A DNA stretch of 64,000 nt from Flavobacteriales bacterium (lineage in GTDB: Bacteria; Bacteroidota; Bacteroidia; Flavobacteriales_F; PHOS-HE28). Location of the stretch: contig JACJZI010000007.1 in NCBI GenBank assembly GCA_020635655.1, positions 62,001 through 126,000 of the forward strand. The letters run 5' to 3'. The notes beneath the pieces are model-generated. The model saw nothing but the letters and a program-made list of their open reading frames with translations, had not been told where the DNA came from and ran no database searches. Within the stretch, counting starts at the first letter, position 1; each line of letters starts with the position of its first letter. The position numbers and the translations under genes were made by a program. Shown here in pieces: positions 58,276 to 64,000 of this stretch.

Positions 58276-61200
58276 TCAACGACCCTCTGTCTCGGTGTTC
58301 CAGATCATCTCGGTGATGCTCTGTCCGTTCCGGAAATAGTAGGTCCCCCATTTGGCGATGACCTTGCTGTACTCGTCCGCCTTGTTGCCGTCCACGACCA
58401 CGCGGCGGATGATCACCTTGTTGCCCTCCGTATAGCTTTCCTCGGTGACCCCCTGCGGGTATTCCTGAGCCAGCTTGCTGCGGTTGTAATCCGCGTAGTC
58501 CTTGGGTTGGTTCAAGGGTGTTCCCTGGATCCGTTCCCGTTCCGCCATGCGTTGGTCGGCACTGCGTTCGGCCAGCTGCGCGGAGCGCTTGTACGCCAGG
58601 TCCTTGTCCATGGCCAGCTTTTCCTGGTTGTCGTGTGCGATCGCATCGCCGCGTTCCTGGATGGCCTTTTGTCGTTCAGCCTGGGCCGACACCTCCTCCC
58701 GGGCGTTCGCGTTCCGCTGTCGTCCGGCATGCGCCAGGTCCGCTTGTTCCTGCTGGATGGCCTTCGCCCGAGCCTGCGCGTCCTCCACGGCTTTCTCATG
58801 CAGTTCGTTGCGCGAGGCGATCACATCCACGGTGGCCTGTTGCCGGTCCCGATCGGCCTCATAGGTGGACCGACGCTCCTCCTGCTCCTGGGCCTGCCTG
58901 TCGGATTCCGTTCTGGCCAGGGCATCCTTGAACGCCTGGACCGCCTCCGCGTTCGCGAGCCGTTGTTCCTCGCTGCCCTGATAGAGCGCCTGTTGGTCGA
59001 ACTCGTGGCGTTCCTTGATCTTGATGCCGCTGTCCCTTCGCTCGGCCGCCTCCTCCGCATTGCTCCGTTCCTCCTCGCTCACGTCGTGCTTCAGCTTCTT
59101 GATCCGCTCGTACTTCTCCGCCTCCTCGCGCATCCGCGCCTCGCGCATGAACTGCTCGGCCTCCTGCTCCTTGCGGAAGTCGATCGTGTTCCCTTGTTCG
59201 TGCGATCGGACCGGAGTTTCCTTGTTCGCTTTTTGCGCGGCTGCTTCCGCGGCCTGGCGACGTCGTTCGGCCTCGGCCTCCAGGAGCTTGTCGATCTGTT
59301 CGATGCGGGAGGCAGGATAGGTCTCGTCGGGCTTGATGTCCAGCGCCTGCGTGTACAATGAACGGGCCCCGTCGTAGTCCTTGTCCGTGAACGCGAGGTC
59401 GGCCTGGGCGATCGCTTCGTTGTACCTGGCCTCCACTGCTTTCGCCGCTTCCAGACGGTCCCGCTCGGCCTGGGCCGCTAGTCGGGCCGCTTCCGCATCG
59501 GCCTCGGCCTTCCTTCTGCGCTCCTCCTCCGCCCTGCGTTGCTCCTCGGCAAGACGCTCCGCATCGGAACGACGCTTCGCGGCATCCGCCAGGGTATCCT
59601 CGATCTCCGCCAGCTTGTCCTTCGGATACTGTTCATCCGGTTTCACGGTCAATGACCTGGTGTACTTGTCCCGGGCTTCGTCGTAATCCTTCTGACCGAG
59701 CGCCAGGTCCGCGGCGGCGATCAATTCCCTGTACTCCTTCTCGATCGCCTCCTGTTCCTCAAGGCGCTTCCTTTCGAGGGCGTCCTGACGTGCCTTTTCA
59801 TCCGCAGCTTGCTGGGCAGCCAGGCTGTCCTCCCTGGCCTTCCGCGCCTGTTCCTCCAGGATCGATGCGATCTCAGCGAGCTTGTCCCTGGGATATTGCT
59901 CCTCAGGCTTCACGGAGGATGCATCCGTGTAATTGGTCTTCGCTTCGTCATATTTCTTGGCGCCCATCGCCTGGTCCGCCTTGGCGAGAAGCTGGGCGTA
60001 TTGCGCATCCCGCTCCCTCCTTTCCCGCTCCTGCCGCTCCTTCTCGGCCTGCTCCCTGGCCTGGGCGTCGAGCTTGGACCCGATCTCGGCGATGCGCTCC
60101 TGCGGATGACGCTCCCCGGGTTTCAATTGGAGCGCATCCTGATAATCGTTCAGGGCCGAGGTCCATTGTTCAAGGTCATAGGCCTTGTCCGCACTGGCAA
60201 TAAGCTCGGCATAGCGTGCTTCAAGCTCGCGTTGCTTGCGCTCCTCTTCCGCTTTTCGGGCCTGTTCCGCGAGCGTTGCATCGATCTCGGCGATCCGGTC
60301 CTTGGGGTACCGCTTATCGGGCTTCACATCGCTGGCACTGACGAATTTGGCCCGCGCCGCCTCGAATTCCTCCTTGCGGAAGAGCTTGTCACCATCATCG
60401 ATGAGCGCCTGGTATTGTTCGTCCAGTTCCTTTTGATGGCGTTCCTCCTCGGCCTTCCTGGCCAGTTCTTCCAGCTTCTTGTCGATCGCGGCCAGCTGGT
60501 CCTTGGGGTATTTCTCGCCGGGCTTCAGGCCCAAGGCATCATTGTATTTGCCCTTGGCCTCATCGTACTTCTCCCCATGGAAAGCGGCATCGGCCGCGGC
60601 GATCACCGCGTCGTATTGGTCCTGCAATTCCTTCGCCTTCCGCTCTTCCTCCGCCTTCCTGGCCAGTTCTTCCAGCTTTTTGTCAATGGCCGTCAATTGG
60701 TCCTTCGGATACTTTTCATCCGGCTTCAGCCCCAAAGCATCGGTGTACCTGGTCTTGGCCTCATCGTACTTCTCCCCGTGGAAGGCGGCGTCGGCAGCGG
60801 CGATCGCCGCGTCGTACTGGTCCTGCAGCTCCTTCTTCTTCCGCTCCTCCTCGGCCTTCTTCGCCAGCTCCTCCAGTTTCTTGTCGATGGCCGCCAGTTG
60901 GTCCTTGGGGTACTTCTCGTCCGGTTTCAGTCCGGAAGCCTCCGTGTACTTGGTCCGGGCCTGGTCGTAGTTCTCCGCCTTGAAGGAGGCGTCCGCGGCG
61001 GCGATGGCGGCCTGGTAGTTGGCATCCAGTTCACGCTGCTTTCGTTCCTCTTCGGCCTTTTTCGCCAACTCCTCCAACTTCTTGTCGATGGCCGCCAGTT
61101 GGTCCTTCGGGTACTTCTCATCGGGCATCAGTCCCGCAGCCTCGGTGTACTTCGTCTTGGCCTGGTCGTAGTTCTCCGACTTGAACGCCCCGTCCGCCGC

Positions 61201-62118
61201 GGCGATCGCCGCATCGTACTTGTCCTTGAGCTCCTTGGCCTTGCGTTCCTCCTCCGCCTTCTTGGCCAGGTCGGCCAGGATCCCTTCGATCTCCTTCACC
61301 TTCTGCTTGGGGTAGACCTCCTTGTCCTTGATCCCCGAGGCCTCCAGGTACTTGGATTTGGCGTTCTCATACTCCTTTTTGTTGTACAACCCATCAGCGT
61401 CCTTGATCAGGGTGGCATACTGCTCATCCTTCTTCTTCTCGCCCTCCTGGTCGTCCAGGCGCATCTGGGCATCGCTCAGTTTGGCGGTGGCCACCGGCTC
61501 CTTGGGTTTGATCGTGAGGGCTTCGGTGAACGACGCCACGGCCTTCTTGTAGTCGGATTGGGCCATTGCCGCGTCGCCCTGTTGCATCGCCTTGGCAAAG
61601 TCCTCCTCGAGGTTCGCCTCCCGTTTCTGCTTGTCCTCGTACTCCTTCATCAACCGGGCGATCTCGTTGCGGATCTGCTCGGTGTACTCCAGGTCCCAGG
61701 TCACCTCATTGGTCGCCGGATCGAACTTGGCCTTGCCGATCGGCTTGTCCAGCACGGCGAAGTCGATGCCGGGCAGTTCGCTGAACAAGGTCATCTCGAT
61801 GTTCATGCCGTGGCCGCCCACCCGTTCCTCCTCAGGGATGTTCCGGGTATCGATCTGGATGTTCTTTCCCACCAATCCCGGCTTTGCGTACATGATCTTG
61901 TAGTCGGCACCATAGTCGAGATTGAACTCGTACTTGCCGCTGGCATTGGTCACCACATCGGTCAGCTTCGCGCCGTTCTTGTAGACCGTGACCGTGATCC
62001 CGTCCAGCTTCTTGCCGGAGGAATAGTCCTTCACTGTCCCATAGACGTATACGTTGTCCACCTGGGCCGTGGCTCCCAGCGTGAGCAGGACGAAAAGGAA
62101 GAACAGCAGCTTGCGCAT
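58276..62118 (-). CDS. Giant exported repeat protein with capping domains (long paralogue)
   Basis: A 1280-residue exported protein. Signal peptide: LLFFLFVLLTLGATAQ. An N-terminal regulatory-like beta domain (~22-115: ITVTVYKNGAKLTDVVTNAS, YEFNLDYGADYKIMYAKPGL) is followed by linker PGIDFAVLDKPIGKAKFDPA. About 11 units (~175-965) each combine a TPR-like hairpin (YDAAIAAADAAFHGEKYDEA) with a KYPKDQL turn and a charged helix (LEELAKKAEEERKKKELQDQ). A long coiled coil (~965-1200) leads to the C-terminal cap (VVVDGNKADEYSKVIAKWGT, YYFRNGQSITEMIWNTE). Both caps align with the 383-residue protein at 41 kb. It may be a long periplasmic rod or tether; its function is not known. Confidence 0.85.
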   Translation of the reverse strand: MRKLLFFLFVLLTLGATAQVDNVYVYGTVKDYSSGKKLDGITVTVYKNGAKLTDVVTNASGKYEFNLDYGADYKIMYAKPGLVGKNIQIDTRNIPEEERVGGHGMNIEMTLFSELPGIDFAVLDKPIGKAKFDPATNEVTWDLEYTEQIRNEIARLMKEYEDKQKREANLEEDFAKAMQQGDAAMAQSDYKKAVASFTEALTIKPKEPVATAKLSDAQMRLDDQEGEKKKDEQYATLIKDADGLYNKKEYENAKSKYLEASGIKDKEVYPKQKVKEIEGILADLAKKAEEERKAKELKDKYDAAIAAADGAFKSENYDQAKTKYTEAAGLMPDEKYPKDQLAAIDKKLEELAKKAEEERKQRELDANYQAAIAAADASFKAENYDQARTKYTEASGLKPDEKYPKDQLAAIDKKLEELAKKAEEERKKKELQDQYDAAIAAADAAFHGEKYDEAKTRYTDALGLKPDEKYPKDQLTAIDKKLEELARKAEEERKAKELQDQYDAVIAAADAAFHGEKYDEAKGKYNDALGLKPGEKYPKDQLAAIDKKLEELARKAEEERHQKELDEQYQALIDDGDKLFRKEEFEAARAKFVSASDVKPDKRYPKDRIAEIDATLAEQARKAEEERKQRELEARYAELIASADKAYDLEQWTSALNDYQDALQLKPGERHPQERIAEIGSKLDAQAREQAEKERQERERRERDAQYAQLLAKADQAMGAKKYDEAKTNYTDASSVKPEEQYPRDKLAEIASILEEQARKAREDSLAAQQAADEKARQDALERKRLEEQEAIEKEYRELIAAADLALGQKDYDEARDKYTRSLTVKPDEQYPKDKLAEIEDTLADAAKRRSDAERLAEEQRRAEEERRRKAEADAEAARLAAQAERDRLEAAKAVEARYNEAIAQADLAFTDKDYDGARSLYTQALDIKPDETYPASRIEQIDKLLEAEAERRRQAAEAAAQKANKETPVRSHEQGNTIDFRKEQEAEQFMREARMREEAEKYERIKKLKHDVSEEERSNAEEAAERRDSGIKIKERHEFDQQALYQGSEEQRLANAEAVQAFKDALARTESDRQAQEQEERRSTYEADRDRQQATVDVIASRNELHEKAVEDAQARAKAIQQEQADLAHAGRQRNANAREEVSAQAERQKAIQERGDAIAHDNQEKLAMDKDLAYKRSAQLAERSADQRMAERERIQGTPLNQPKDYADYNRSKLAQEYPQGVTEESYTEGNKVIIRRVVVDGNKADEYSKVIAKWGTYYFRNGQSITEMIWNTETEGR
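60214..61419 (-). repeat. Six tandem 201-base coding repeats
   Basis: Units 2-7 of the giant repeat protein (residues ~234-635) are each exactly 67 codons long. Units 3-6 (about 60415-61218) are very similar at the DNA level, sharing segments such as GCCAGTTGGTCCTTGGGGTA. Units 8-11 are longer because the charged helix is extended (71, 89, 103 and ~67 residues). Confidence 0.85.
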
Positions 62119-62222
62119 TTGCCTTATACTCCTCTGTTCCAGCAGTTATCGTTCTCGAACTTCGACACCCTGAAAACCCCGCAAATTACGACATCTTTGA
62201 GCGGCGACCAGAAGTTGCCCCC

Positions 62223-63350
62223 ATGACCACCGTCAGCATCTGGACCGACCGCAGTTTCCCGGACCGCGCCGAGGTCGTGGTGATCGGTGCGGGCATCGTT
62301 GGTTTGTGCACAGCGCTGTTCCAGCAACGCCGATCGCCGCATCAGCGCGTGCTGGTGCTGGAACGCGGTCATGTGCCGGACGGGGCCACGGTCCGCAACG
62401 CCGGCTTCGCCTGCTTCGGCAGCCCCAGCGAACTGCTGGCCGACATCGCCGCGGAAGGCGCCGACGTGGCGCTCGCCCGCGTGGAGGAGCGCTGGCGTGG
62501 CCTGCAGGAACTGCGTGCCGAGCTTGGCGATGCGGCCATCGGGTTCGTTCCCTGCGGCGGTCATGAGGTGTTCCAGGATGATCACTTATACACCGCTACG
62601 GCCGAAGGGTTCGATCGGTTGAACGACCTGCTCCGCGGCATCTTCGGAAGCCCGGTCTACCGCTGGGCGGACGAGCTGCTCGGCGACATGGACTTCGCCC
62701 ATCTGGCCCGGACCGATCGGGAAGGCGCCGTGGACAGCGGCCGGCTCGCGAAGCACCTGCTCGAACACGTGCGTTCCGCCGGCGTCGAAGTGCGGACCAA
62801 CACACGGGTGGAGGGTCTGGAGGAAAACGGCTCGCAGGTCGCGATCCGCTGCGCGGACGGGAGTACGGTCCATGCGGGCCGCGTTGTGGTCGCGACGAAC
62901 GGGGCCGCCGCGCAGTTGTTGCCGGACGTGGACGTGCGCCCCGCCCGCGGACAGGTATTGATCACCGGACCGTTGACCGGGCCGATACCTCGGGGAACAT
63001 TCCATGCGGACGAGGGCTTCATCTACTTCCGGGACCTGGGCGACCGCATCCTGCTCGGGGGAGCGCGGAACCTGGACATCGCAGGCGAGACCACCCTGGA
63101 CGATGGGACCACACCGGCGATCCAGGACCATCTGGAGCGCTTCCTGGCCGAACGCATCCTGCGCGGCCGCTCCTTCCAGGTGGAACGGCGCTGGAGCGGC
63201 ACAATGGGCTTTGGCGCGCACACGAAATCCCCCCTGGTGGAACGCCTATCGGACCGGGTTGTGGCGGCGGTCCGCCTCAGCGGCATGGGCGTGGCGATCG
63301 GGATCCGCGTGGCGCGAAAGGCGGCGGAGCTGCTGGTTGATCAGGGATGA
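62223..63350 (+). CDS. FAD-dependent oxidoreductase (DAO family)
   Basis: A 375-residue flavoenzyme of the D-amino acid oxidase/glycine oxidase group. An N-terminal dinucleotide fold (AEVVVIGAGIVGLCTALF) is followed by an acidic end of the second strand (VLVLERGHVPDGATVRNAGF). The mid-domain has VVVATNGAAAQLLPDVDVRP and RGQVLITGP, and the C-terminal FAD-binding region FQVERRWSGTMGFG and LSGMGVAIGIRVARKAAELL. The substrate (a secondary or D-amino acid) cannot be fixed. The 104-base gap to the divergent repeat gene holds only a weak CATCTTTG near-match to a promoter. Confidence 0.85.
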   Translation: MTTVSIWTDRSFPDRAEVVVIGAGIVGLCTALFQQRRSPHQRVLVLERGHVPDGATVRNAGFACFGSPSELLADIAAEGADVALARVEERWRGLQELRAELGDAAIGFVPCGGHEVFQDDHLYTATAEGFDRLNDLLRGIFGSPVYRWADELLGDMDFAHLARTDREGAVDSGRLAKHLLEHVRSAGVEVRTNTRVEGLEENGSQVAIRCADGSTVHAGRVVVATNGAAAQLLPDVDVRPARGQVLITGPLTGPIPRGTFHADEGFIYFRDLGDRILLGGARNLDIAGETTLDDGTTPAIQDHLERFLAERILRGRSFQVERRWSGTMGFGAHTKSPLVERLSDRVVAAVRLSGMGVAIGIRVARKAAELLVDQG

Positions 63351-63356
63351 ACAGAA

Positions 63357-63383
63357 ATGGGCCGGAGCGACCCTCCGACCCAT
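63357..63383. terminator. Bidirectional hairpin between the DAO gene and tRNA-Thr
   Basis: ATGGG-c-CGGAG (63357-63367) pairs with CTCCG-a-CCCAT (63373-63383) with one mismatch and a 5-nt loop. On the minus strand it is followed by a T-rich stretch (TTCTGTT), which suits termination after tRNA-Thr; on the plus strand it lies just past the DAO stop. Confidence 0.65.
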
Positions 63384-63388
63384 TCTTG

Positions 63389-63460
63389 AGCCTCCCATCG
63401 GATTTGAACCGACGACCTGCTGATTACGAATCAGCTGCTCTACCGCTGAGCTAAGGAGGC
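63389..63460 (-). tRNA. tRNA-Thr (anticodon CGT)
   Basis: A complete 72-nt cloverleaf. The acceptor stem GCCTCCT pairs with GGGAGGC (one G-U). The D arm is GCTC/GAGC. The anticodon stem GCTGA/TCAGC encloses TTCGTAA with anticodon CGT (Thr, codon ACG). The T arm is GTCGG/CCGAT with loop TTCAAAT. CCA is not encoded. Its promoter -7 element is 34 bases upstream, leaving a leader that folds into a hairpin. Confidence 0.97.
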
Positions 63461-63464
63461 GTGT

Positions 63465-63491
63465 CCCTCCGCGACCAAAGGCCGCGGAGGG
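63465..63491 (-). repeat. Perfect hairpin in the tRNA-Thr 5' leader
   Basis: CCCTCCGCG (63465-63473) and CGCGGAGGG (63483-63491) form a 9-bp perfect stem with a 9-nt loop. It fills the leader between the -7 element (63495-63502) and the mature tRNA 5' end (63460). Confidence 0.65.
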
Positions 63492-63494
63492 CTG

Positions 63495-63502
63495 CAAATG
63501 TA
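63495..63502 (-). promoter_or_regulatory. -7 promoter element (TACATTTG) of tRNA-Thr
   Basis: An exact TAnnTTTG on the minus strand, identical to the element in front of tRNA-Val but 34 rather than 7 bases from the mature tRNA. Confidence 0.65.
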
Positions 63503-63533
63503 TCGAACCGGCCCGATCGGTGGGCCGCCGGGT

Positions 63534-64000
63534 TCAGGGGCGAACGAAGCGCGCCGCCGCCTGCCCGCGCACCCGCAGCGTGTACGTCCCCGCAGCCATG
63601 CCGCTGACGTCCACCGCCTGCGATCCCGCGCCATCCAGCACCAGCGTGCGCACGATCCGCCCCGCGGTGTCGAGGACCTCGAGCGCGTCCCCGAAATGTC
63701 CGCCGGTGATCCGGACCCGATCGGAGGCCACGGAGGGAACGACCTGCAGGATGGCGGGCTGCTGTTCCGGGATCCCGCTGGCGTTGCGCACGTCGAGCGC
63801 CAGGTTCCCCGGTGCGACACCCACCGCGATGCTCGACAGTTCGTTCCCATCCGCATCCAGCACATGCAACGTGCCCGTGGTGGTGAAGTCCGTCGTGGTG
63901 GCGTAGAGCACATTGTTGACGGGGTCGTTCAGCAGGCAGTAGGTCGCCGGCGATGCGGCCAGCGTGTCCTGCACCTGTTGGGCGGTGAGGTCCCAGCGCG
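63534..64000 (-). CDS. T9SS cargo protein, C-terminal fragment (cut by window edge)
   Basis: The gene enters from the right edge; only the last ~154 residues are visible, and the frame stays open to position 64000 (RWDLTAQQVQDTLAAS). The upstream part looks like beta-propeller blades (NNVLYATTTDFTTTGTLHVL, NELSSIAVGVAPGNLALDVR), followed by a sorting domain (LQVVPSVASDRVRITGGHFG, ALEVLDTAGRIVRTLVLDG, MAAGTYTLRVRGQAAARFV). It is therefore another secreted protein using the type IX route. The identity of the missing N-terminal part is unknown. Confidence 0.85.
   Translation of the reverse strand, partial: RWDLTAQQVQDTLAASPATYCLLNDPVNNVLYATTTDFTTTGTLHVLDADGNELSSIAVGVAPGNLALDVRNASGIPEQQPAILQVVPSVASDRVRITGGHFGDALEVLDTAGRIVRTLVLDGAGSQAVDVSGMAAGTYTLRVRGQAAARFVRP

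Noticed and set aside
60214..61419. Tandem repeats as a possible CRISPR array
   Set aside because: The units are 201 bases long without short repeats and unique spacers, stay in frame and encode protein repeats.
59809..62226. An 805-codon plus-strand frame opposite the repeat protein, rich in Leu/Gly/Val
   Set aside because: It mirrors the Lys/Glu/Ala codons of the repeat gene on the other strand. Its hydrophobic look is an artefact of reading AAG/GAG-rich sequence backwards.

Overview
The window is one contiguous piece of a GC-rich (roughly 60% by eye) Bacteroidota chromosome, most likely a Flavobacteriales-type lineage. The evidence is: several exported proteins with type IX secretion (T9SS) C-terminal sorting domains; a PorD homologue; a Bacteroidota-type LepB with an extra N-terminal membrane region; DUF3078, DUF4835 and SiaC/DUF1987 family genes; and the Bacteroidota promoter element TAnnTTTG in front of many genes and both tRNAs. 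I see no phage, insertion sequence, CRISPR array or rRNA operon. Genes are dense, often overlap by 1-4 bases, and most have recognisable families.

Layout. 0-4 kb (minus strand): a cut-off DUF3078 protein, two mechanosensitive channels, an ECF sigma factor with a tiny partner gene, a membrane-anchored single-heme cytochrome and tRNA-Val. 4-10 kb: a fatty acid 2-hydroxylase-like enzyme, a cysteine desulfurase and a GlmM-type mutase, then a divergent TPR protein, ComA phosphosulfolactate synthase and a rhodanese. 10-18.6 kb (plus): a conserved protein of unknown function, a WD40 protein, a polytopic membrane protein, DapB, two tandem signal peptidases I, a lipoprotein and a Nudix CoA pyrophosphatase. 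18.5-25.4 kb (minus): an exported TPR/caspase-like protein translationally coupled to a periplasmic-propeller adenylate cyclase, and an outer-membrane protein. 25.5-31.4 kb (minus): a housekeeping cluster in transcription order bamD, rpoZ/Rpb6, coaBC, porD, recN, fabI.

31.5-45.6 kb: a PLP acyltransferase (AOS family), divergent dps and oxyR with a recognisable OxyR half-site, an M16 peptidase pair (one active, one inactive), an AlkB-type monooxygenase, DUF551, an FKBP isomerase, an alpha/beta hydrolase, a coiled-coil protein with capping domains, three small exported proteins, an orphan SiaC and a PIN-PhoH ATPase. 45.6-46.1 kb is a 500-base non-coding stretch with a strong palindrome and DnaA-box-like sequences. 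46-54.5 kb carries three large T9SS cargo proteins. The right end holds prfC, a Spy-like small protein, a thioredoxin-family protein, a 1280-residue repeat protein that is a paralogue of the 41 kb coiled-coil protein, an FAD oxidoreductase, tRNA-Thr and a cut-off T9SS cargo gene.

The observations most worth following: (1) the caspase-like protein has Ala where the catalytic Cys should be, stops right after it, and overlaps the start of an intact adenylate cyclase, suggesting a signalling pair; (2) two paralogues share N- and C-terminal capping domains but differ by a coiled-coil/TPR-like arm that grows in 201-base tandem units; (3) exact TAnnTTTG elements sit so close to start codons that several mRNAs should be leaderless, with tRNA-Val acting as an internal ruler; (4) ComA, an AOS-family acyltransferase and a fatty acid 2-hydroxylase in one window fit sulfonolipid synthesis.
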